From contig CAWIMS010000006.1 of assembly GCA_963837285.1 (NCBI GenBank), positions 620,001 through 684,000 on the forward strand: DNA of 64,000 nucleotides, read 5' to 3'. Of this stretch, positions 53,675 through 61,771 are shown one piece after another. Source of the stretch: Planosporangium sp963837285 (lineage in GTDB: Bacteria; Actinomycetota; Actinomycetes; Mycobacteriales; Micromonosporaceae). The position numbers and the translations under genes are program-made. Numbering within the stretch: position 1 is the first letter of the stretch; every line of letters begins with the position of its first letter. The notes beneath the pieces were generated by a model. It made no database searches. It was given only the letters and a program-made list of their open reading frames with translations, and was not told the origin of the DNA.

Positions 53675-54646
53675 CTACGAGTACGTGACGCGGACTTCCT
53701 CGGTTAGCGGGACGGCCTGACAGGCTAGTATGTACCCCTCGGCGAAGTCCTCCTCTTCGAGGATCTCGTTGTTGATCAGCTTGACCTCGCCGTCGAGGAT
53801 CCGGCAGGCACACGCGCCGCAGTTGCCCTGCCGGCAGGAGAACGGCGGGTTGAGCCCCCGGTCGATGAGGAGGTCGAGGAGCCGGGTGCCGGCCGGCCAC
53901 GGGAACCGGTGGGTCTGCCCGTCCAGGTGCACCTCGACGGTCGCGGCGGCCGAGTCCACCGGCTCGTTCGCAGGCAGGACGAACCGCTCCACGTGTACCC
54001 GATGGGGCGGCACCCCGCACTCGGCGAGCGCCCGCTCGACCACCGCCATGTACGGCTCGGGGCCGCACACGAACGCGTCGAACCCGGCGACCGGGGCGAT
54101 CAGCTCGCACAGCGCCGGCACGGTCGGCGGCCCCTGGGCGCAGTCCAGCCAGTGCGTCACGGTCAGCCGGTCCGGATGCCGGTCGGCCAACCCGCGCAGC
54201 TCGTCGTCGAAGATCACGCTGCGGTCGTCCCGGTTGGCGTACACCAGCACGATCCGGCCGGTACCGGTCGCCAGGGCGGCCTTGAGGATGGACATCACCG
54301 GGGTGATCCCGCTGCCACCCGCGAACAGCAGCAGGTCCTGATCGAACGACGCCGGGGTGAAGGTGCCGGCCGGGGGCAGCATGTCCAGGACCGTGCCGGC
54401 GGTCACGTGGTCGCAGATCCAGTTCGACACGGACCCGCCGGCCATCCGTTTCACGGTGATCGTCAACCGGTCGTCGGTGTACGGCGAACTGGACAGCGAG
54501 TAGCAGCGGGCGAGGCCGCTCGGCACCCGTACCGTCAAATACTGCCCGGGCCGGTAACCGAACGTCTCCGACAGCACCAGCGAGCACGCGTCGGCCGTCT
54601 CGCGCACCACGGCCGTGACCCGCACCGGCTGATACTGGGGAATCAT
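53675..54646 (-). CDS. kshB: 3-ketosteroid 9alpha-monooxygenase reductase component (KshB)
   Basis: 323 residues. An FAD-binding ferredoxin-reductase domain (RCYSLSSSPYTDDRLTITVKR), an NAD-binding domain (LLLFAGGSGITPVMSILKAAL, CGPEPYMAVVERALAECG) and a C-terminal plant-type [2Fe-2S] ferredoxin domain with CRQGNCGACAC plus a later Cys. This order is that of KshB/HmpA-type reductases. It passes electrons from NAD(P)H to KshA. ATG 54646 overlaps the stop of a small intervening gene (ATGA), which places kshA, the small gene and kshB in one operon under the KstR box at 56084. Confidence 0.92.
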   Translation of the reverse strand: MIPQYQPVRVTAVVRETADACSLVLSETFGYRPGQYLTVRVPSGLARCYSLSSSPYTDDRLTITVKRMAGGSVSNWICDHVTAGTVLDMLPPAGTFTPASFDQDLLLFAGGSGITPVMSILKAALATGTGRIVLVYANRDDRSVIFDDELRGLADRHPDRLTVTHWLDCAQGPPTVPALCELIAPVAGFDAFVCGPEPYMAVVERALAECGVPPHRVHVERFVLPANEPVDSAAATVEVHLDGQTHRFPWPAGTRLLDLLIDRGLNPPFSCRQGNCGACACRILDGEVKLINNEILEEEDFAEGYILACQAVPLTEEVRVTYS

Positions 54647-54912
54647 CGCCGCCGGACCTCCAGCCGACCCTCCCGCACCGCCCGCTCGACACTGTCCCGC
54701 AGGCCGGTGCAGGTCGGGATCAGCGCGATCGGGCCGCCCCGGTCGGCGAATTCGGCGCAGCCGCGGACCGACGCGGCGGTCCACTGGACGCTGGTGTGCT
54801 CCGGGCTGTTCTTCTTCACCCGGACCAGGGCGCCGCACCGGTCGCAGGCCAGCTCCCGTAGGCCGGCGTACAGGTACGCCTGCTGGTCGGCCACGGTCGC
54901 GGGCCGAGGCAC
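54643..54912 (-). CDS. Small Cys-containing protein between kshA and kshB
   Basis: 89 residues from GTG 54912, two bases after the kshA stop, and overlapping kshB by four. The segment LACDRCGALVRVKKNS has a CxxC pair, followed by single cysteines in RGCAEF and PTCTG, so it could bind zinc or be redox-active. No family recognised. Tight coupling on both sides to the two components of 9alpha-hydroxylase suggests an accessory or assembly role, which is inference from position only. Confidence 0.7.
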   Translation of the reverse strand: MPRPATVADQQAYLYAGLRELACDRCGALVRVKKNSPEHTSVQWTAASVRGCAEFADRGGPIALIPTCTGLRDSVERAVREGRLEVRRR

Positions 54913-54914
54913 GG

Positions 54915-56054
54915 CTACCCGCCCTCCGCCGTGCGGCGGGCCAGGTTCTCGGCGACCTCGGCCTCCCACACCGCGACCGCGCTGGCGGTGTCCACCTCGA
55001 ACTCGAAGCGGGCCACCATGTCCTCGCTCACGTCCTCGACGTCCACATAGAACTGTTCGTACCACCGGCGAAGCTGGTACACCGGGCCGTCCTCGGCGCA
55101 CAGCAGCGGGTTGTCGATGCGGGTCTTGTGCTTCCAGATCTCGACGTCCTGCTGGAACCCGAGGCCCAGGCTGTCGCTGAACTTGACGGCGGCCCGGTCG
55201 GCCTGTGCCGGGGTGAGGCCGGGCAGCCGCTTCACGATGACGCCCCATTGCAGCAGAAACGAGTTCGGGGTGATCGGGTAGTGGCAGTTGACCAGTACCG
55301 TCTCCACGGTCATCCCGTGGTAGTCGTGCCACAGGTAGTCGATCATGTACGACGGGCCGAAGTACGACGCCTCGGAGCGCAGGCTGTTGTCGCCGCCGGT
55401 GCTGTAGTTCCCGCCGGTGACCACGTCGGCGCGGGCGCGGCTGTTCAGGTACTGCGACGCGATGTGGCCGTCGAAGACGTTCTTGAAGTACGTCGGGAAG
55501 GCGAAGTGGATGTAGAAGAAGTGCGCCATGTCTACCACGTTGTCGACCACCTCACGGCAGTTCGCGCCGTCGATGCGGATCGAGCTCCAGCTCCACTCGC
55601 TCCACTCGGGCGAGAACGCCCCCTCGATCCGGGGGATCGTCACCTCGGCCGGCGGCGGGCGGCCCTGCGGGTCGTTCCAGACGAACAGCTGCCGGTTCTG
55701 CTCCAGGGTGGGCCACGAACGCGTCCGCGCCCGGGGTGGCACCCGCCGGGCATAGGGCACCTGCGCGCACCGGCCGTCGCCGCCCCACCGCCAGTCGTGG
55801 AACGGGCACGCCACCGTGTCGCCCTTGACGGTGCCCCGGCTGAGGTCACCGCCCATGTGCCGGCAGTACGCGTCGAGTACGTGCAGTCTGCCGTCGGAGT
55901 CGGCGAACACCACGAGCTTGGTGCCGAACGCCTCGACGGCGTGCGGGTGGGAGTCGCGGTACGCGTCGGCCAGGCCGAGGCAGTGCCAGCCGCGCGCGAA
56001 TCGGGCCGGCGGCTCGCCCTCGTCGATGGTCCGGACTGCCTCGCGATCGTTCAT
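54915..56054 (-). CDS. kshA: 3-ketosteroid 9alpha-monooxygenase oxygenase component (KshA)
   Basis: 379 residues, the usual size. Rieske domain: CRHMGGDLSRG and CPFHDWRW give the 2-Cys/2-His cluster ligands. The catalytic domain (~150-360) has the non-haem iron site in DNVVDMAHFFYIHFAFPTYF. It hydroxylates C9 of androst-1,4-diene-3,17-dione or its CoA ester; with KstD this opens ring B to give the secophenol. ATG 56054 lies 30 bp from a perfect KstR box. Confidence 0.94.
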   Translation of the reverse strand: MNDREAVRTIDEGEPPARFARGWHCLGLADAYRDSHPHAVEAFGTKLVVFADSDGRLHVLDAYCRHMGGDLSRGTVKGDTVACPFHDWRWGGDGRCAQVPYARRVPPRARTRSWPTLEQNRQLFVWNDPQGRPPPAEVTIPRIEGAFSPEWSEWSWSSIRIDGANCREVVDNVVDMAHFFYIHFAFPTYFKNVFDGHIASQYLNSRARADVVTGGNYSTGGDNSLRSEASYFGPSYMIDYLWHDYHGMTVETVLVNCHYPITPNSFLLQWGVIVKRLPGLTPAQADRAAVKFSDSLGLGFQQDVEIWKHKTRIDNPLLCAEDGPVYQLRRWYEQFYVDVEDVSEDMVARFEFEVDTASAVAVWEAEVAENLARRTAEGG

Positions 56055-56083
56055 GCGGACCCTCCACGGCCTCGACCCTCTTC

Positions 56084-56097
56084 TGAAACAGGTTATA
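56084..56097. promoter_or_regulatory. KstR operator upstream of kshA
   Basis: TGAAACAGGTTATA, a perfect TNNAACNNGTTNNA match, 30 bp before the kshA start; controls the leftward kshA operon. Confidence 0.88.
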
Positions 56098-56152
56098 GAG
56101 ACGGTTCGCGGCTACGCTAGACTTCCGTCGCGAACCGGCCTCTGCCACACTG

Positions 56153-56166
56153 TATAACGCGTTCTA
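56153..56166. promoter_or_regulatory. KstR operator upstream of hsaA
   Basis: TATAACGCGTTCTA, a perfect TNNAACNNGTTNNA match, 34 bp before hsaA ATG 56200; controls the rightward hsaADCB operon. The two boxes in this divergent region are 69 bp apart. Confidence 0.88.
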
Positions 56167-56199
56167 GTTTTCTGGGTATCAGGCGAGCGGAGAGCACCG

Positions 56200-57378
56200 A
56201 TGACCGACGAGGCTCACGGAGCGGTGACCACCGGCGTGCGGGACCTGCTGCCGGTCCTGCGCGAGCGGGCGCAGGAGACCGAGGACCGGCGGGTCGTGCC
56301 GGCCGAGTCGGTCAAGGCGCTGGCGGAGATCGGGTTCTTCCGCCTGCTCCAGCCGGCCAGGTTCGGCGGGTTCGAGGCCGACCCGTTGACGTTCCTGTCC
56401 GCGGTGCGCCTGATCGCCAGCGCCTGCGGCTCCACCGGTTGGGTGGCGTCCGTGGTCGGCGTACACCCGTGGCAGCTCGCCCTGTTCCCGCTCCAGGCGC
56501 AGGAGGAGGTCTGGGGCGCCGACAACGGCACCCGGATGTCGTCGTCCTACGCGCCGACCGGGAAGGCGTCGCTCGCGGCCGGCGGCTACCGGCTGTCCGG
56601 GCGGTGGAGCTTCTCGTCCGGCTGCGACCACGCGAGCTGGGTGCTGCTCGGTGGGATCGTCCGCGACGCCGACGGCCGGCCGACCGACTTCCGCACGTTC
56701 CTGCTGCCGGCCGCCGACTACTCGATCGAGGATGTCTGGGACACCGTCGGCCTGCGCGGCACCGGCAGTAACGACATCCTGGTCGACGACGTCTTCGTGC
56801 CGGCGTACCGGTCGCTCAGCTTCACCGACACCTCCCGGTGTGCGTGCCCCGGCCAGGAGGCGAACCCGGCCGCGCTGTACCGCATCCCGTTCGGTTCGCT
56901 GTTCTCGTACGCGATCACCACGCCGATCATCGGGATGGCCACCGGCGCCTACGAGGCGCACGTGGCGTACCAGCGGGAGCGGGTCCGCGCCGCGTACACC
57001 GGCCAGCGCGCCGCCGAGGACCCGTTCTCCCAGGTGCGTGTCGCGGAGGCGGCCAGCGAGCTGGACGCCGCCTGGTTGCAGCTCGAACAGAACATGCGCG
57101 AGCTGATGGGCCACGCGGTCGCCGGGCGCGATATCCCGCTCGACCTGCGCCTGCGGGTACGCCGTGACCAGGTGCGCGGCACCGGACGGGCGATCAGCGC
57201 GGTCGACCGGCTCTTCGAGAACTCGGGCGGCCGGGCGCTGGCCACCGGTACCCCGATCCAGCGGTTCTGGCGGGACGCGCACGCCGGTCGGGTACACGCG
57301 ATCAACGACCCGGAACGCGCGCTGACCATGTACGGCAAGGGCGAGTTCGGCCTGCCCGTCACCGACGCGATGCTCTAG
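56200..57378 (+). CDS. hsaA: Flavin-dependent 3-HSA hydroxylase, oxygenase component HsaA
   Basis: 392 residues, acyl-CoA dehydrogenase fold, group D flavin monooxygenase. Blocks RLLQPARFGGFEADPLTFL, IASACGSTGWVASVVGVHPW, GRWSFSSGCDHASWVLLGG and LRGTGSNDILVDDVFVP are typical of HsaA. It converts the phenolic secosteroid (3-HSA) to the catechol 3,4-DHSA using FMNH2 from HsaB. First gene of the hsaADCB operon, with a KstR box 34 bp upstream. Confidence 0.93.
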   Translation: MTDEAHGAVTTGVRDLLPVLRERAQETEDRRVVPAESVKALAEIGFFRLLQPARFGGFEADPLTFLSAVRLIASACGSTGWVASVVGVHPWQLALFPLQAQEEVWGADNGTRMSSSYAPTGKASLAAGGYRLSGRWSFSSGCDHASWVLLGGIVRDADGRPTDFRTFLLPAADYSIEDVWDTVGLRGTGSNDILVDDVFVPAYRSLSFTDTSRCACPGQEANPAALYRIPFGSLFSYAITTPIIGMATGAYEAHVAYQRERVRAAYTGQRAAEDPFSQVRVAEAASELDAAWLQLEQNMRELMGHAVAGRDIPLDLRLRVRRDQVRGTGRAISAVDRLFENSGGRALATGTPIQRFWRDAHAGRVHAINDPERALTMYGKGEFGLPVTDAML

Positions 57379-57390
57379 AAGGGGACTTTG

Positions 57391-58257
57391 ATGACGGTCG
57401 CCTACGCGTCGACCAGCCGGACCGTCGAGGTCGGCGGGGCGCGCCTGCACTACCACGAGGCCGGCACCGCCACGGGTACCCCGGTCGTGCTGCTGCACGG
57501 CGGCGGTCCGGGCGCCACGGCGTGGAGCAACTTCGGCCGGAACCTGCCGGTGTTCGGCGAACGCTTCCGTACCCTCATGGTCGACCTGCCCGGCTTCGGC
57601 GACTCCGGCGTGCCGGCGGTCGGCGGCCACTACTTCACGGTCGCGGCGGACGCGCTGGCCGCGCTCCTCGACGAGTTGGGCGTCGCGCGGGTACACCTGG
57701 TCGGCAACTCGCTCGGCGGCGGGGTGTCGGTGCGGTTCGCGCTGCGCCACCCGGACCGCGCCGAGCGGCTGGTCCTGATGGGGCCGGGTGGCCTCGGGCT
57801 CAACGTGTTCTCGCCCGATCCGACCGAGGGCATCAAGCGGCTGGCCGAGTTCGCCGCGCCGCCCGGGCCGAGCCGGGAGAAGCTGGCCGCCTTCCTGCGC
57901 ACCCTCGTGTACGACCAGCGGCTGATCACCGAGGAGCTGATCGACGAGCGGTTCGCCGCCGCGAGCCGCCCGCAGGCACTGCGCGGGCTGGCCGCGCTCG
58001 GCGCCTCCTTCAACGACCCGGCCCGGTACGAGGAGGGTCTGCTGTGGCGGGAGGCGCACCGGCTGCGCCAGCCCGTCCTGCTGGTCTGGGGCCGGGAGGA
58101 CCGGACCAACCCGCTCGACGGCGCGCTGGTCGCGCTCAAGCTGATCCGCGACGTGCGGCTGCACGTCTTCGGTGGCTGCGGGCACTGGGCGCAACTGGAG
58201 AAGTTCGACGAGTTCAACCAGCTCACGATCACGTTTCTGGAAGGTGGTCGGGCATGA
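57391..58257 (+). CDS. hsaD: 4,9-DSHA hydrolase HsaD (meta-cleavage product hydrolase)
   Basis: 288 residues, alpha/beta hydrolase. The oxyanion-hole segment is LHGGGPGATAWSNFGRN, the nucleophile Ser is in VGNSLGGGVS, Asp is in WGREDRTNP and His in GGCGHWAQLEKF. It cleaves the meta-fission product made by HsaC. ATG 57391 follows AAGGGG; a TTG one codon earlier is possible. It overlaps hsaC by four bases. Confidence 0.94.
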   Translation: MTVAYASTSRTVEVGGARLHYHEAGTATGTPVVLLHGGGPGATAWSNFGRNLPVFGERFRTLMVDLPGFGDSGVPAVGGHYFTVAADALAALLDELGVARVHLVGNSLGGGVSVRFALRHPDRAERLVLMGPGGLGLNVFSPDPTEGIKRLAEFAAPPGPSREKLAAFLRTLVYDQRLITEELIDERFAAASRPQALRGLAALGASFNDPARYEEGLLWREAHRLRQPVLLVWGREDRTNPLDGALVALKLIRDVRLHVFGGCGHWAQLEKFDEFNQLTITFLEGGRA

Positions 58258-59162
58258 TCCGCTCGTTGGGGTACCTGCGTATCGAAGCCACCGACATCGC
58301 GGCGTGGCGCGAGTTCGGCGTCAAGGCGCTCGGCATGGTGGAGGGCAAGGGCCCCGACCCGGCCGCGCTGTACCTGCGGATGGACGACTTCCCGGCCCGG
58401 CTGGTGGTCGTGGGCGGGGAGCGGGACCGGCTGCTCGCCTCGGGTTGGGAGGTCGCCGACGGTGCCGCGCTGGCCGAGGTGGGCCGGGTACTCGACCGGG
58501 CCGGGGTCGCGGTCAAGGCCGCCACGCCGGGTGAGCTGGCTGAGCGCCGGGTCGGTGCGCTGCTCCGCTTCGACGACCCGTGCGGCAACACCATCGAGGT
58601 GTTCAGCGGGGCGGCGCTGGAGCACCGGCCGGCGGTCAGCCCGTACGGGCACAGCTTCGTCACCGGTAACCTCGGCCTCGGGCACGTGGTGCTGCCGGTC
58701 ACCGACGACGAGGCCGCCCTCCGCTTCTACACCGAGGTGCTCGGCTTCCGGCTGCGCGACTCGATGCGGATGGCCCCGCAGATGCTCGGCCGCCCGGCCG
58801 ACAGCGAGCAGGCGTGGATGCGCTTCCTCGGCTGCAACCCGCGCCACCACTCGCTCGCGCTGGCGCCGATGCCGACCCCGGCCGGCATCGTGCACCTGAT
58901 GATCGAGGTCGGCCGGCTCGACGACGTGGGACGGGCGATCGACCGCTGTCACCGTGCCGGCTTCAAACCCAGCTCCACGCTGGGCCGGCACGCCAACGAC
59001 CTGATGGTGTCGTTCTACGTGCGTACCCCGGGTGGGTTCGACGTCGAGTACGGCACCGACGGCCAGGTGGTGGACGACGCGACCTGGGTGGCCCGGGAAA
59101 CCACGGCGATCAGCCTGTGGGGCCACCGGTTCGGCGCGGGCGGCCATGCAACACTGACTTGA
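58254..59162 (+). CDS. hsaC: Extradiol dioxygenase HsaC (3,4-DHSA 4,5-dioxygenase)
   Basis: 302 residues, type I extradiol dioxygenase with two VOC repeats. Iron ligands are His in LGLGHVVLPV, His in GIVHLMIEV and Glu in GGFDVEYGTDG. N-terminal half IRSLGYLRIEATDIAAWREF. It opens the catechol ring A of 3,4-DHSA. The stop codon overlaps a TTG that may start hsaB. Confidence 0.95.
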   Translation: MIRSLGYLRIEATDIAAWREFGVKALGMVEGKGPDPAALYLRMDDFPARLVVVGGERDRLLASGWEVADGAALAEVGRVLDRAGVAVKAATPGELAERRVGALLRFDDPCGNTIEVFSGAALEHRPAVSPYGHSFVTGNLGLGHVVLPVTDDEAALRFYTEVLGFRLRDSMRMAPQMLGRPADSEQAWMRFLGCNPRHHSLALAPMPTPAGIVHLMIEVGRLDDVGRAIDRCHRAGFKPSSTLGRHANDLMVSFYVRTPGGFDVEYGTDGQVVDDATWVARETTAISLWGHRFGAGGHATLT

Positions 59163-59722
59163 ACACTGACGCCGTGGCGCCGGTGCGGCCCGACCACTTC
59201 CGCCAGGTACTCGGACACTTCTGCACCGGGGTCACCGTGGTGACCGGCGTCGACGGCGGCGAGCCGGTCGGGTTCGCCTGCCAGGCGTTCGCGGCGCTGT
59301 CCCTCGACCCGCCGCTCGTGCTGTTCTGCCCCGGCCGGCGATCGGCCAGTTGGCAGCGGATCGCGCGGGCCGGCAGCTTCTGCGTCAACCTGCTCGCCGA
59401 GGGGCAGCGGGAGCTGTCCCGGGTCTTCGGGATCAGCGGCGCCGACAAGTTCGCCGGCGTGCCGTGGTCGGCGTCGCCGTCCGGTGCGCCCGTGCTCGAC
59501 GGCGTGCTGACCTGGGTCGACTGCGACATCGAGACCGTGCACGAGGCGGGCGACCACCATGTCGTGATCGGCCGGGTGCGCGCGCTCGGCCCGTACCGGG
59601 ACGGCCGGCCGTTGCTGTTCTACCGGGGGCGGTACACGGGTACCACGCCGAGCGTGCCGGCCGGCCCGCCCGAGGTGGTCGACACCCTGCTCGCCTGGCC
59701 GAGACACACCGACTGGATGTGA
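59159..59722 (+). CDS. hsaB: Flavin reductase HsaB
   Basis: 187 residues if started at TTG 59159 (overlapping the hsaC stop as TTGA), the same length as mycobacterial HsaB; GTG 59174 is the alternative. FMN-binding split-barrel reductase: FCTGVTVVTGVDGGEPVGFA, CQAFAALSLDPPLVLFCP and FCVNLLAEGQ. It supplies reduced flavin to HsaA. Last gene of hsaADCB. A 60-bp perfect palindrome follows 10 bp after its stop. Confidence 0.92.
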   Translation: MNTDAVAPVRPDHFRQVLGHFCTGVTVVTGVDGGEPVGFACQAFAALSLDPPLVLFCPGRRSASWQRIARAGSFCVNLLAEGQRELSRVFGISGADKFAGVPWSASPSGAPVLDGVLTWVDCDIETVHEAGDHHVVIGRVRALGPYRDGRPLLFYRGRYTGTTPSVPAGPPEVVDTLLAWPRHTDWM

Positions 59723-59726
59723 GCCG

Positions 59727-60803
59727 CTATTCGACGTTGGTCGATATGGTCCCATCCCGGGTACCCGGGATGGGACCATATCGACCAACGTCAAAGAGAA
59801 GCGGGGCGAGGCGGGACACGTGCTCGGCGGGCTGGCCGAACAGGTGCCACGTGCCGTGGGCGCGCTTGAAGTACCGGTGCGCGTCGTGCTCCCAGGTGAT
59901 CCCGATCCCGCCGTGGATCTGGATCATCTCGCCGGCCACCCGCATCAGCGCCTCGGAGCAGCGCACCTTGGCGACCGCCGCGCGCACCGGCAGGTCCGGC
60001 TCCGCCACCGCCCCGGCCGCCGCATGCGACGCCGACCGGGCCGCCTCCACCAGTACATGAAGATCCGCCATCCGGTGCTGGAGCGCCTGGAACGCGCCGA
60101 TCGGCCGGCCGAACTGCACGCGTGTCTTCGCGTACCCGACGGTCAGCTCCAGCGCCCGCGCCGCCGCACCGACCTGCTCGGCGCTGAGCGCGACGCACGC
60201 GATGTCCCGGACCCGGGCCAGGTCGACCGCGCCGATCCGCCGCCCGGCCGCGCCGGCCAGCCCGACGACCGCGAGCCGCCGGGTGAGGTCCATGGTGGTG
60301 ACGCCCGTGCGGCTCACCCCGGGCAGCCCGGGTGCGACCTCGAACAGTTCAACCCCGTCGGGGGTACGCGCGGCGACCAGCAGGACGTCGGCGACATCAC
60401 CATCGAGTACATGGTGGGCCGTGCCGGTCAGCGCGGTCTTTTCCGCGTGACACGCCACCTCGTCCGGCGTCCAATGGCCGGCCGGTCCGGTCCAGACCAG
60501 GGCGGCGACCCGGCTTCCGTCGGCGATGCCAGGCAGCAGGCGGCGGCAGGCGTCGGTGTCGCCGGTCGCCAGCAGCGCCTGCGCCGCCAGGACGGCGGAG
60601 CCGAGCAGCGGTGACGGGGTGAGGGTACGGCCCAGCTCTTCGAGCACCACACACGTCTCGCGCAGGCTGGCGCCGGCCCCGCCGTAGCGCTCCGGGATGG
60701 CCAGCCCGGGGGCGCCGATCCCACTCAGTCTCGGCCACGGATCGTCGGCCTGGCGCGTCAGCAGTGTGCGCACCGAGTCGCGGAGCGCCGTGGTCACGTC
60801 CAT
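59727..60803 (-). CDS. Acyl-CoA dehydrogenase (FadE33-like)
   Basis: 358 residues, about 40 longer than mycobacterial FadE33 (318). Blocks: LAIPERYGGAGASLRETCVV, RVQFGRPIGAFQALQHRMAD and IQIHGGIGITWEHDAHRYFK. The natural C-terminus appears to end near APLLFDVG; the last ~20 residues are coded by the 60-bp palindrome. It is third of three overlapping dehydrogenase genes after echA and the fadD3-like gene, matching the fadD3-fadE31-32-33 order of mycobacteria, which handle the C/D-ring (HIP-CoA) part of cholesterol. Its partner is likely one of the two upstream subunits. Confidence 0.82.
   Translation of the reverse strand: MDVTTALRDSVRTLLTRQADDPWPRLSGIGAPGLAIPERYGGAGASLRETCVVLEELGRTLTPSPLLGSAVLAAQALLATGDTDACRRLLPGIADGSRVAALVWTGPAGHWTPDEVACHAEKTALTGTAHHVLDGDVADVLLVAARTPDGVELFEVAPGLPGVSRTGVTTMDLTRRLAVVGLAGAAGRRIGAVDLARVRDIACVALSAEQVGAAARALELTVGYAKTRVQFGRPIGAFQALQHRMADLHVLVEAARSASHAAAGAVAEPDLPVRAAVAKVRCSEALMRVAGEMIQIHGGIGITWEHDAHRYFKRAHGTWHLFGQPAEHVSRLAPLLFDVGRYGPIPGTRDGTISTNVE
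59733..59792. repeat. 60-bp perfect palindrome between hsaB and fadE33-like gene
   Basis: Two 30-nt arms, left arm starting GACGTTGGTCGATATGGTCC, meet at a central GGTACC with no loop or mismatch. It lies between convergent genes and codes the last ~20 residues of the leftward dehydrogenase. It could act as a two-way terminator. Unrelated in sequence to the 75-bp family. Confidence 0.92.
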
Positions 60804-61771
60804 CGCGCCGCCACCCGGGCGCGGTGCTCGGCCGGCGTGCCCCAGGCCGGGATCAGCGCGCGCACCTTGGTCAGCCACAACCACAGGTCGTACTCGCGCG
60901 TGTACCCGATCGCGCCGTGGACCTGAAGTGCGGTCCGGGCGGCCCGATGCGCGGCGTCGGCGCAGGCGACCTTCGCGGCGGACACGTCCCGGGCGGCGGT
61001 GGGGCAGCCGTCGGCGACCGCGACAGCGGCGGCGTACAGCAACGGCCGGGCGAACGTCAGTCCAATGAGGACGTCGGCGAGCTGGTGCGCGACCGCCTGG
61101 AACGCGCCGATCGGCTGCCCGAACTGGGTGCGCTGGCCGGCGTACCGGACCGCGGCGTCGAGCAGCGCCCGGCCCGCGCCGAGCAGCTGTGCCGCGCAGG
61201 CGAGGGTACCGATGTCGAAGGCCGCGTCGACCCGGACGGTGCCCAACCTCTCCGCAGGGTCGAGATGGAACAGCCGCCGGGTCTCGTCCACCGACCGGTG
61301 CTCGCCGGCCGGCCGGCCGGTGGCCAGCATGTCCCCGTCGACGAGCAGCACCAGGCCGGCGGTGTCGGCGTCGACCGCGTACGGCAGCCGGGGCGGCACG
61401 GCAACCGTGGCGAGTACGTCGCCGGCCGCGAGCCGGGGCAACCACGTTGCGCACAGCTTCTCGTCGCCGAGGGCGCTGAGCAGTGCCGGCACGACGGCCA
61501 GCGACTCGACCACCGGACCGGGCAGCGCGTGGTGGCCCAACTCCTCGCAGGCGACCAGCAGGTCGACCGGGTCCGCGCCCAACCCGTCCCACCGCTGCGG
61601 TACGGCCAGCGCGGTAACGCCGGTCTCGGCCAGCCGGTGCCACAGCTTCAGCCCGGGCGCCGGGTCACCCTCGGCCCAGCTCCGCGCGGCGACCGGGGAG
61701 TCCCCGGCGGCGAGCAGCTCGTGCAGGGTCCCGGCGAACTGCCGCTGCTCCGGCGACAGCGCGAACCTCAT
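60794..61771 (-). CDS. Acyl-CoA dehydrogenase (FadE32-like)
   Basis: 325 residues, equal to FadE32 (322). Short-type subunit: FALSPEQRQFAGTLHELLA at the N-terminus, RTQFGQPIGAFQAVAHQLAD, and VHGAIGYTREYDLWLWLTK at the C-terminus. The middle domain is reduced, as in heterotetrameric steroid ACADs. ATG 61771 overlaps the fadE31-like stop (ATGA), and its own end overlaps the fadE33-like start by 10 nt, so subunits are probably co-translated. Confidence 0.84.
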   Translation of the reverse strand: MRFALSPEQRQFAGTLHELLAAGDSPVAARSWAEGDPAPGLKLWHRLAETGVTALAVPQRWDGLGADPVDLLVACEELGHHALPGPVVESLAVVPALLSALGDEKLCATWLPRLAAGDVLATVAVPPRLPYAVDADTAGLVLLVDGDMLATGRPAGEHRSVDETRRLFHLDPAERLGTVRVDAAFDIGTLACAAQLLGAGRALLDAAVRYAGQRTQFGQPIGAFQAVAHQLADVLIGLTFARPLLYAAAVAVADGCPTAARDVSAAKVACADAAHRAARTALQVHGAIGYTREYDLWLWLTKVRALIPAWGTPAEHRARVAARWT

